Source: Antribacter soli | GTDB taxonomy: Bacteria > Actinomycetota > Actinomycetes > Actinomycetales > Cellulomonadaceae | Direction of reading: 5' to 3' | Length of the DNA: 64,000 bases | Assembly (NCBI RefSeq): GCF_021568775.1 | Contig: NZ_JAKGSG010000020.1 | Location: forward strand, 124,001-188,000 | Part shown: positions 9,089 through 17,126 of the stretch, in pieces | Numbering within the stretch: position 1 is the stretch's first letter | Layout of the letters: each line of letters begins with the position of its first letter | Translations under genes and position numbers: made by a program | Notes under the pieces: generated by a model | The model's database searches: none | Told to the model about the DNA's origin: nothing | Seen by the model: the letters and a program-made list of their open reading frames with translations, nothing else

Positions 9089-9142
9089 CTACTGGTCGAC
9101 GGGCTCGCTCGGCGCGGGACGAATGACCGGCTGGTCAGCCAC
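9089..9142 (-). pseudogene. Relic C-terminal tail of a lost seventh repeat-protein gene
   Basis: On the minus strand this stretch reads VADQPVIRPAPSEPVDQ and a TAG stop. The RPAPSEP core matches the tail of copy 4 (RPAPSEPIN and stop), including a near-identical 18-base DNA block. It lies after the terminator of copy 5 and before the promoter of copy 4, where no gene body is attached. The simplest reading is that another copy-4-like gene once lay here and was deleted. Confidence 0.6.
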
Positions 9143-9156
9143 CGCGGAGGTGGCCG

Positions 9157-9186
9157 TGGCCGGCCCCGTGCATGCGGGACCGGCCA
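9157..9186 (-). terminator. Terminator hairpin downstream of repeat-protein copy 5
   Basis: TGGCCGGCCCCG and CGGGACCGGCCA form a 12-bp stem with one G-U pair and a loop of about six bases, 18 bases past the stop of copy 5. It is the third instance of the GGCCGG[TC]CCCG hairpin in the array. Confidence 0.6.
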
Positions 9187-9203
9187 TGGGGCAACTGCAG
9201 CGA

Positions 9204-10124
9204 TCAGGGAAGCCACTCGCAGACGATGTGGTCTCCGTCTCCGTCAAGGGCCCAGACGTCGCCGTAGGCCTCGAAGTAGTAGTTGTACTCCGCCTGCGCC
9301 TGGGCCTGCGTCGCGAAGTCGGCGCAGTCCTTGTCGGCCGGTCGCGGTGGCACGCCGTACACCGTGGGCGCCGGGAAGCCCATCGCCTGCCACTCTGCGC
9401 CCGTGATCGGCCGGTTCAGACCGGGACCGGCGTACCAGATGGTCGGATTGCCGTAGTAGCGGTAGACCTGGTCACCGGCGACCCGCGTTACCGCCTGCGG
9501 CGTCGGGAAAGCCTCGCTGCGCCACTCGTCGTAACCGATGGCGTAACCCTGGCCCCACCCGAAGTTGGTCATCCGGACGATCGTGGAGTCCCACGTGTAC
9601 TTCACGAAGCCTTCGTTCGAGCGATCCGCCGGCGGCATGAAGCCGCTGGCCTGCCACTCGGCGTGGCTGAGCTTGTGGTTCACGCCGTCGGGGCCCTCGA
9701 CGAACAGCTCGCTGGAGGTGCCCCACTTGTAGAAGTAGGACCCCTCGATCCAGCCTGCGTTCCACGGCGACGGGTAGCCGGCACGCGACCACTGACCGAA
9801 GCTGATCTGCTCCCACAGCCACTCGTCGCGCTCGTCGCCGAAGAAGGTGACGGCGTACACCGTGGGAGACCAGGAGTACTTGACATAGCTGGTCGGGGCC
9901 GGCTGCGGCGTCGGGAAGCCCAGCGCCGCCCACTCGTCGAAGGTGAGTTGACGGGCGGTGTCGGACGCGCTGTCGACCCGCCACAGCTCGTCCGTGTACT
10001 GCAGGGCGAAGACGCCGTCCTGATACCAGTCCGCGGCGGCCGGTGCGGCGGTGGACACAGCCAGAGAACCGGTCATTGCAGCCATGGCGATCGTTGCCAT
10101 CGACTTCCTCACGACAGAGAACAC
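9204..10124 (-). CDS. Secreted EW-LGFP-like repeat protein with C-terminal Excalibur domain, copy 5
   Basis: The 306-residue protein has a signal peptide (cut near AAA/DWYQD, residue 32), five repeats (EW cores TFDEW, SFGQW, SHAEW, GYDEW, TGAEW) and a C-terminal Excalibur domain of about 45 residues. That domain has the expected DKDC start and DGDGDHIVCE end, a calcium-loop-like motif with two conserved cysteines. Excalibur domains occur at the ends of extracellular bacterial proteins and are predicted to bind calcium. This is the only copy in which the domain is intact. The GTG at 10124 has GGAGG six bases upstream; starting at 10238 instead would put 38 non-signal residues in front. It is a plausible ancestral form for copies 2-5, since copy 4 keeps a fossil of the same tail. 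Confidence 0.75.
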   Translation of the reverse strand: MFSVVRKSMATIAMAAMTGSLAVSTAAPAAADWYQDGVFALQYTDELWRVDSASDTARQLTFDEWAALGFPTPQPAPTSYVKYSWSPTVYAVTFFGDERDEWLWEQISFGQWSRAGYPSPWNAGWIEGSYFYKWGTSSELFVEGPDGVNHKLSHAEWQASGFMPPADRSNEGFVKYTWDSTIVRMTNFGWGQGYAIGYDEWRSEAFPTPQAVTRVAGDQVYRYYGNPTIWYAGPGLNRPITGAEWQAMGFPAPTVYGVPPRPADKDCADFATQAQAQAEYNYYFEAYGDVWALDGDGDHIVCEWLP

Positions 10125-10141
10125 AGCATTCCTCCTGGGAG

Positions 10142-10160
10142 GGGCCGGACATTCCGGCCC
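10142..10160 (-). promoter_or_regulatory. Hairpin in the 5' leader of repeat-protein copy 5
   Basis: GGGCCGGA, three bases, TCCGGCCC: a perfect 8-bp stem lying 17 bases before the GTG and just upstream of the GGAGG of copy 5. It could be the terminator of copy 6, whose stop is 110 bases away, or an element that controls translation of copy 5. Confidence 0.35.
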
Positions 10161-10270
10161 GTCCCTGGAGTCTGCTGCCGCTTTGCGCCCTGAGCACCAG
10201 TTCGCGCGGATATCACCCGACACATCGCCGCATTTCATCTAGTGGTCGCGAGAGGGCGGCAGTGGAACCC

Positions 10271-11170
10271 TCAGCTGCTCGGCGGAGAGGTCTGCGAGCA
10301 GTTGGACGTGATCGTCCCTCCGTCGACGATGGGTGCAGGAGAGCCGACGCTCTGCCAGCCGGCCAGCGTGAGCTTCTGCGCACCGGCCGGGCCCGAGTAC
10401 CAGATGTCGGATCTGGTCGCGACTCGGGTGTATCTGTCGGCCGCCGTCGGCCTCGTCAAGACCTGCGGCGGCGGGAACCCGTAGTACCGCCACCACTCGT
10501 ACGACTGCCCGTTGCAGCCGAAGAAGTAGCCGGCGGGCACTGGGGTCGCGGGGTCGAGGTACTTGGCCTCGAGGGTGAAGATCGTGTCCGAGAAGGGCAT
10601 CTTGTAGAAGCCCACTCCCTGGTTGACCACTGCCTGGAAACCGAGCTGTGCCCACTCGCCGTACGAGATCTGCCGGAACCCTGCACTGGAGTTCCGCTGC
10701 TCCTGAAGGAACACCTGGTCGCCGGACGCCCACTTGTGCAGGTGGCAGTACGCGGCCTCGCAGAAGGTGAGGTCGACCACCGGCTGCGGCCTGCCGACCG
10801 AGTCCCACTGCGCGAAGGAGAGGGCCTCGACCTGAAGCACGTCGTCCCAGGTGAGCTGGGCGTCGTACGGGTTGGGCTCGAAGACGTACCCGTAGACCGT
10901 CGTGCTGTGCGGGAGCGCCGCGTAGTGCGCCTCGAGCACCTCGGGCGTAGGCGACCCGAGCGCTGCCCACTCCTCGTACGACAGGCGGCGTGGCTGCTTG
11001 TACGGGTCGTTCCACCCCACGTCCGTACTGGGGACGAGGTAGATGTCGTTGCTGAACCACGCCTTGACGACGCGGCCCCCCGTCTCGGCGGCGCTCGCCA
11101 CGACGGGAACCATGCCCGTCACGGCGGCGGCCGCGAGAAGTGCCGCTGCTCCGCGGCGCCATGCCTTCAT
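10271..11170 (-). CDS. Secreted EW-LGFP-like repeat protein, copy 6
   Basis: The 299-residue protein is the first gene of the array. It has a signal peptide (MKAWRRG, cut near ASA/AETGG, residue 28) and five repeats, more divergent than in copies 2-5: SYEEW, SFAQW, SYGEW, SYEWW and LAGW with GFPPP or GSPAP. Cysteine pairs occur in repeat 3 (FCEAAYC) and near the C-terminus (GCNG, NCSQ), matching the pattern of copy 1. The longer spacers between half-motifs also match copy 1. The ATG at 11170 has a weak AGAAGA upstream. The gene begins after a 212-base gap, so it may carry the main promoter for the group, though several copies have their own terminators. Function is unknown. Confidence 0.68.
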   Translation of the reverse strand: MKAWRRGAAALLAAAAVTGMVPVVASAAETGGRVVKAWFSNDIYLVPSTDVGWNDPYKQPRRLSYEEWAALGSPTPEVLEAHYAALPHSTTVYGYVFEPNPYDAQLTWDDVLQVEALSFAQWDSVGRPQPVVDLTFCEAAYCHLHKWASGDQVFLQEQRNSSAGFRQISYGEWAQLGFQAVVNQGVGFYKMPFSDTIFTLEAKYLDPATPVPAGYFFGCNGQSYEWWRYYGFPPPQVLTRPTAADRYTRVATRSDIWYSGPAGAQKLTLAGWQSVGSPAPIVDGGTITSNCSQTSPPSS

Positions 11171-11382
11171 GCCGTCTTCTTTCTCTTGACTCGTCGTGCT
11201 GTCCACTTGCGTCCCAGCACGAGCGGACGGAGCGTATCGCCCGAGATGAGGTTGCTCGGACCGCTCTCAGACCGTCAGCGGGTGAACTCTCCGGCGCGCT
11301 TCGCCGACGTCGTCGCCGCCTTCAGCGCGTGATTGGGCCCCGCACCGGCGCTGTCAGCACGCGCGCCGTGGGCGGCCCTCGT

Positions 11383-12276
11383 TCAGCCCCAGCCGAACAG
11401 CTGCGTCCAGACCTGGTCGACCTCACCCACGCCGATCTCGCGGAAGTCGCAGTTCAGGATGTTCTCCCGGTGCCCGGGCGAGTCCATCCACGCCCGCACG
11501 ACCGCTTCGGCATCTGGCTGTCCCGCCGCGATGTTCTCGCCCGACGGGTTCGTGTACCCCTGTGCCTTCGCACGGTCCCACGGAGTGCGCCCGTCCAGGC
11601 TCGTGTGGTCGAAGTACCCCTGCGCCACCATGTCCTCGCTGTGCAGCCGCGCCGCGGCGGTGAGCCGTTCGTCGACGGTCAGCGCCGGGCAGCCCGCCGC
11701 AGCCCGCTCCGCGTTGGTCAGCTCGACGACGGCCGCCGCCTCGGGCGTGAGCACCTCGGGACCGCCCTCGGCCGCCGCGGCGGAAGCGCTCGCCGATGGT
11801 TCGGGAGATGCCGACGGCTCGGCGGGCACCACGATCACCGGGGCACCCAGGTCGCCCAGCATGGCCTCCGTGCCGTCCCCTGAGGTGGTAGGACTCACCA
11901 CCGTGTCACCGGCAGTTCCGTCGTCGGCACGAGCCGGGTCCTGCGCATCCGGCTCCACCACCGGACCGGCCACGTCCCCCAGAGCGGCAGCGCCAGCGTC
12001 ACGCCCACCGTCGTCGAACACCGGCAGCGCCGCGACGACCGGGCCGAGCGGGCCGGCCTGCTCTGGCGTGACGGCGCCCGTGAGGGCGGCGACCGCTGCC
12101 CCGGTCGGGAGGCTCACGACCAGGAAGACCACCGTGGCAGCGACAGCCGACGTCCGCGGGAGCGTCCTGGCGTGGCGAACGCCGCTTGCCGCTCGGGTCG
12201 GCAATGACGAGACGATCGGGGCCCGCGCCGGGACACGTGGTCCCGCGCGATGCCTGGGCGTCCGGGGGGCGGACAT
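11383..12276 (-). CDS. CAP/SCP-domain secreted protein
   Basis: The 297-residue protein has a basic, Arg/Pro-rich N-terminus, a signal-anchor segment at about residues 44-66, an acidic Ala/Pro-rich linker and a C-terminal CAP domain (about 180-295). The CAP region keeps the family marks: LTNAERAAAG, an HSEDM helix, FDHTSLDGRTPWDRA, SGENIA and WMDSPGHRENIL. Bacterial CAP (SCP/YkwD) proteins are extracellular; their biochemical role is not settled. The ATG at 12276 is a leaderless start behind TAGCCT. The neighbouring six secreted repeat proteins lie downstream on the same strand, and shared export or envelope location is likely, but a functional link is only inference. Confidence 0.85.
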   Translation of the reverse strand: MSAPRTPRHRAGPRVPARAPIVSSLPTRAASGVRHARTLPRTSAVAATVVFLVVSLPTGAAVAALTGAVTPEQAGPLGPVVAALPVFDDGGRDAGAAALGDVAGPVVEPDAQDPARADDGTAGDTVVSPTTSGDGTEAMLGDLGAPVIVVPAEPSASPEPSASASAAAAEGGPEVLTPEAAAVVELTNAERAAAGCPALTVDERLTAAARLHSEDMVAQGYFDHTSLDGRTPWDRAKAQGYTNPSGENIAAGQPDAEAVVRAWMDSPGHRENILNCDFREIGVGEVDQVWTQLFGWG

Positions 12277-12282
12277 GCGGCG

Positions 12283-12288
12283 AGGCTA
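12283..12288 (-). promoter_or_regulatory. -10 box TAGCCT for leaderless CAP-protein start
   Basis: Reading the minus strand, TAGCCT, six bases, then ATG at 12276. No Shine-Dalgarno lies between. The -35 region is not recognisable. Confidence 0.45.
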
Positions 12289-12394
12289 GCAGGCTCGCCG
12301 TGCCGCGTCCGCCCCCTTCGTGACGTTTGTCGCGGTGAGGGCCGGGAAGAGGTCGGTACTTCAGTGCCGTGGTGAGCGCTGGTTGAAGGCTCGG

Positions 12395-14074
<1,680 letters not shown>

Positions 14075-14080
14075 TCTGGA

Positions 14081-14107
14081 AGGCTACCTGCGCCCCCGAT
14101 CGGGGGC
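14081..14107 (-). promoter_or_regulatory. hutU promoter: -10 TAGCCT and adjacent GC palindrome
   Basis: TAGCCT at 14081-14086 precedes the ATG by six bases. Six bases further upstream is a perfect 16-base palindrome, GCCCCCGATCGGGGGC (14092-14107), placed where an operator or the terminator of the preceding gene could lie. Binding by a Hut regulator is only a guess. Confidence 0.45.
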
Positions 14108-14133
14108 GGGGATGAGCCCGGCGTCGGATCCCG

Positions 14134-14649
14134 TCAGCTCCGCGGCAGCAGCGTCCCGCGGGCCAGCCGGTCGACGCGGTGCAGCGCCTCGGGAAGCCGG
14201 GCGCCCCCGGACATCGCGGCGATCTGCGCGGCCGCATCCTCCCGTGACATCCCCACGGCGGTGACCCACAGCGGCCGCGCTGACGTCCCGCGCACCACGG
14301 CGACGGCGTGCGTCGCCGCGCGGAACGCCGTCTTGGCGACCCCGATCACGACCGGCGCCATGCCGGCCCCGTGCACGTGGAGGCCGAGCCCCGGCCGACC
14401 CGCGGGGTCGAGGTCGACGTACCCGTCGACGACGAGCAGGTCGAGCGGCTCCACGCCGTCGAGCAGCGCTCGCAGCGGCGGCAGCTCGCGCTCGTAGAAG
14501 CGGCCGGGCCGGTAGGGGGCGGCCTCGTCCAGCCAGACGGTCCGCTCGTCGACCACCTCGGCGAACGTCGCCTCCATCGCGACGACGAGGGCGGCTCGCG
14601 CCCCGCCCTCGACCGGGTAGTGCACATCGACCGCCCCGAATCGCGCCAT
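14134..14649 (-). CDS. Endonuclease V homologue, short form
   Basis: The 171-residue protein matches endonuclease V from its first catalytic block onward: VDVHY (Asp8 equals the first metal ligand), PYRPGRFYERELP with the conserved Glu, LLVVDGYV with the second Asp, VIGVAKTAF, and VTAVGM. The family nicks DNA, or RNA in some members, one base 3' of inosine. It is shorter than the usual ~220 residues because the N-terminal ~27 residues before the first Asp are missing. The ATG at 14649 is chosen since GAGG lies nine bases upstream; the ATG at 14658 has none. Activity is likely if the core suffices, but the missing N-terminus makes this less certain. Confidence 0.8.
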   Translation of the reverse strand: MARFGAVDVHYPVEGGARAALVVAMEATFAEVVDERTVWLDEAAPYRPGRFYERELPPLRALLDGVEPLDLLVVDGYVDLDPAGRPGLGLHVHGAGMAPVVIGVAKTAFRAATHAVAVVRGTSARPLWVTAVGMSREDAAAQIAAMSGGARLPEALHRVDRLARGTLLPRS

Positions 14650-14800
14650 GCCGGACATCCTCGCAGCCCAGCGCAAGCCTCGGGCACCGCGAATGGGTCC
14701 TGACCGCCGCGGGGGACGCACATGGCGGGCATTCCGGCCGGAAACGACACGCGGTCCTCGCCGAGAGGACTGGCGTGTCGCGCAACGTTCTCTGTAACCT

Positions 14801-14811
14801 CTTGCAGCAAG
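14801..14811 (+). promoter_or_regulatory. CTTGCAGCAAG operator-like inverted repeat upstream of amylase
   Basis: CTTGC-A-GCAAG is a perfect 5-bp inverted repeat 58 bases upstream of the amylase start codon. CTTGCAG elements have been described in Streptomyces maltose and amylase promoters, where a LacI-family MalR acts. The same type of control is inferred here from the motif and its position. Confidence 0.5.
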
Positions 14812-14869
14812 ATCCGGAAAGGCCGTGCAACGACGTACGCGCCGCGCCGGGACCAGCAATGGAGCCGCA

Positions 14870-16660
14870 ATGACGCGACGATGGACACAACCCGCTCACC
14901 GCCTGAGCCGGGCACTGACCGCCCTGGCGACGGCGACCGCCCTCGCTCTCCCGCTCGGCCTCGCGGCCGCCACCCTGGCGGCCACAGCCCCCGCGAGCGC
15001 CTCGACCCCGGTCCCCAGCCCGGTGGTGCCGTCACCGAACGGCCGGGGCAACGTGATCCTGAACCTGTTCCAGTGGACCTGGGACTCGGTCGCTGCCGAG
15101 TGCACGAGCACCATCGGCCCGGCCGGCTTCGGGTACGTGCAGGTGTCGCCGCCCCAGGAGCACGTCCAGGGGTCCCAGTGGTGGACCTCGTACCAGCCGG
15201 TGAGCTACCAGATCGAGTCGAAGCTCGGCACGCGCGCGGAGTTCCAGAACATGGTCCAGACCTGCCGCACCGCGGGCGTGGGCGTGATCGCGGACGCCGT
15301 CGTCAACCACATGGCCGCCGCCTCCTCGACCGCCACGGGCGTCGCGGGCAGCACCTACGGCCCTGACTCGTTCCCGGGCACGTACGGCTACAACGACTTC
15401 AACGACTGCCGGACGAACATCTCGAACTACCAGGACCGCTACCAGGTGCAGAACTGCCGGCTCGTCAGCCTGCAGGACCTGCGGACCGGCTCCGACTACG
15501 TGCGCGACCGTCTCGCGGCCTACCTCAACGACCTCCTGTCGCTGGGTGTCGCCGGCTTCCGCATCGACGCAGCGAAGCACATCCCGGCCGCCGACCTCGA
15601 GGCCGTCAAGTCGCGCCTGACCAACCCGAACGTGTTCTGGGTGCACGAGGTGATCGGCGCGTCGGGCGAGCCCATCCAGCCGTCCGAGTACCTCGGCAGC
15701 GGCGACTCGCACGAGTTCCAGTACGCGCGCGACCTGAAGTCCCGGTTCGACGGCCAGATCAAGGACCTGCGCTACATCGGCGACAACAAGCTGCCCTCGG
15801 ACCGCGCCCAGGTGTTCGTGGACAACCACGACACCGAGCGCAACGGCGAGACGATGAACTACAACTGGGGCGCGAAGTACACGCTGGCGAACGCGTTCCT
15901 GCTCTCGTGGCCGTACGGGTCGCCCACCGTGTACTCGGGGTACCGCTGGTCCGGCACGGACACCGGCGCGCCGGGCGCGACGTCGACCACCGTGCCCGAC
16001 GCGAGCTGCAGCAACAGCCAGTGGGTGTGCACCCAGCGCTGGACCGAGGTCCGCGGCATGGTCGGCTTCCACAACGCCGTCGACGGCACCGCGGTGACGA
16101 ACTGGTGGGACGACGGCAACAACCACATCGCGTACGGCCGCGGCGCCACGGGCTACGTGACGATCAACAACACGGGGTCCGCGGTGACGCGCACCTACCA
16201 GACGTCGCTCCCGGCGGGGGTGTACTGCGACGTCGTCGCCGCCTCCGACTGCTCCGTGACCCGGACGGTGAGCTCCGCCGGCCAGTTCACTGCGACCGTC
16301 CCCGCGTACGGCGCCCTCGCGATCCACGTCGGGGCGCTCTCGGGCTCGACACCGCCGCCGACCGAGCTGGGCGACGTCTCCTTCGCGGTGAACGCGACCA
16401 CCGTGTGGGGGCAGAACGTGTACGTCGTCGGGAACCTGGCACAGCTCGGCTCGTGGAACCCGGCCTCGGGCGTGGCGCTCTCGTCGGCGTCGTACCCGGT
16501 GTGGACCGGCACGGTGGACCTGCCCGCGGGCACCACCTTCGAGTACAAGTACGTCAAGCGTGACGGCTCCGGCAACGTCACCTGGGAGTCGGGCGCCAAC
16601 CGTGTGGCCACGGTCGGCGCGAACGGCGCCCTGACGCTCAGCGACACCTGGCGGTCATAA
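14870..16660 (+). CDS. Secreted alpha-amylase, GH13 with C-terminal CBM20
   Basis: The 596-residue preprotein hydrolyses alpha-1,4 bonds of starch outside the cell. A signal peptide ends near ASA/S (about residue 45). The GH13 barrel carries all four conserved regions: DAVVNH (142-147), GFRIDAAKH with nucleophile Asp233, VFWVHE with acid/base Glu260, and FVDNHD with Asp321. A starch-binding CBM20 fills the last ~95 residues (VNATTVWGQNVYVVGN, LGSWNP, FEYKYVKRD). The start at 14870 has GGAG five bases upstream, and the signal peptide begins there. The domain layout is that of Streptomyces-type amylases. A CTTGCAGCAAG element upstream suggests maltose-type control. Neighbours are unrelated. Confidence 0.95.
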   Translation: MTRRWTQPAHRLSRALTALATATALALPLGLAAATLAATAPASASTPVPSPVVPSPNGRGNVILNLFQWTWDSVAAECTSTIGPAGFGYVQVSPPQEHVQGSQWWTSYQPVSYQIESKLGTRAEFQNMVQTCRTAGVGVIADAVVNHMAAASSTATGVAGSTYGPDSFPGTYGYNDFNDCRTNISNYQDRYQVQNCRLVSLQDLRTGSDYVRDRLAAYLNDLLSLGVAGFRIDAAKHIPAADLEAVKSRLTNPNVFWVHEVIGASGEPIQPSEYLGSGDSHEFQYARDLKSRFDGQIKDLRYIGDNKLPSDRAQVFVDNHDTERNGETMNYNWGAKYTLANAFLLSWPYGSPTVYSGYRWSGTDTGAPGATSTTVPDASCSNSQWVCTQRWTEVRGMVGFHNAVDGTAVTNWWDDGNNHIAYGRGATGYVTINNTGSAVTRTYQTSLPAGVYCDVVAASDCSVTRTVSSAGQFTATVPAYGALAIHVGALSGSTPPPTELGDVSFAVNATTVWGQNVYVVGNLAQLGSWNPASGVALSSASYPVWTGTVDLPAGTTFEYKYVKRDGSGNVTWESGANRVATVGANGALTLSDTWRS

Positions 16661-16663
16661 CCG

Positions 16664-16681
16664 CCGTCCGACGCCGGACGG
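16664..16681 (+). terminator. Hairpin just past the amylase stop
   Basis: CCGTCCG, loop ACGC, CGGACGG: a perfect 7-bp stem starting four bases after the stop codon. No T-run follows. Confidence 0.4.
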
Positions 16682-16807
16682 GTCGCGCGGGTGCACCGCG
16701 GCCCGTCCGTGCGCCGTCGCCGGCCACCGCACGACCTGCGACACCCAGGTACAGGAAGGGCGGCGGGTCGTGCAGGTGGCCGCGACGGCTGGTGCGACTC
16801 TGGAGGA

Positions 16808-17116
16808 ATGAGCCGCGCTGCGCGTTTCGCCGTGCCAATCGTCCTTGCTGTCTGCCTGCTCGCACTGGCCGCGTGCGCGCCGGGTGTGAACGAAGCCGTG
16901 GACGTCCCGGCGCCGGGTGGCGAGCGCCCCGCCGGGTTCTGGCTCGGGGTATGGCATGGCTTCATCGTCCTGGTCACGTTCGTGATCTCGCTGTTCACCG
17001 ACAGCGTGTCGATCTACGAGGTGCACAACACCGGCGGCTGGTACGACGTCGGCTTCCTGCTCGGGCTCGGCGTCTCGATCGGCGGCGGCTACGGTGCGGG
17101 GCGTGCCAGGAGCTGA
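16808..17116 (+). CDS. Small membrane lipoprotein, unknown function
   Basis: The 102-residue protein starts with a lipoprotein signal peptide whose lipobox LAAC places the lipidated Cys at residue 22. Two hydrophobic segments follow (about 42-60, FWLGVWHGFIVLVTFVISL, and 78-98, Gly-rich, GFLLGLGVSIGGGYG) around the conserved-looking FTDSVSIYEVHNTGGWYDVG. The same layout of lipobox plus two membrane helices occurs in small actinobacterial and firmicute proteins of unknown role; I do not recognise a named family. GGAGG sits one base from the ATG, too close for ideal use, so the initiation mode is unclear. It converges on the kinase gene with 10 bases between stops. Confidence 0.7.
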   Translation: MSRAARFAVPIVLAVCLLALAACAPGVNEAVDVPAPGGERPAGFWLGVWHGFIVLVTFVISLFTDSVSIYEVHNTGGWYDVGFLLGLGVSIGGGYGAGRARS

Positions 17117-17126
17117 CTCCGCGACG

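Noticed and set aside
5483-11170. CRISPR array or phage tail-fibre cassette
   Set aside because: The repeats are protein-coding, diverged and gene-sized, with signal peptides and terminators; no spacers or phage genes are present.
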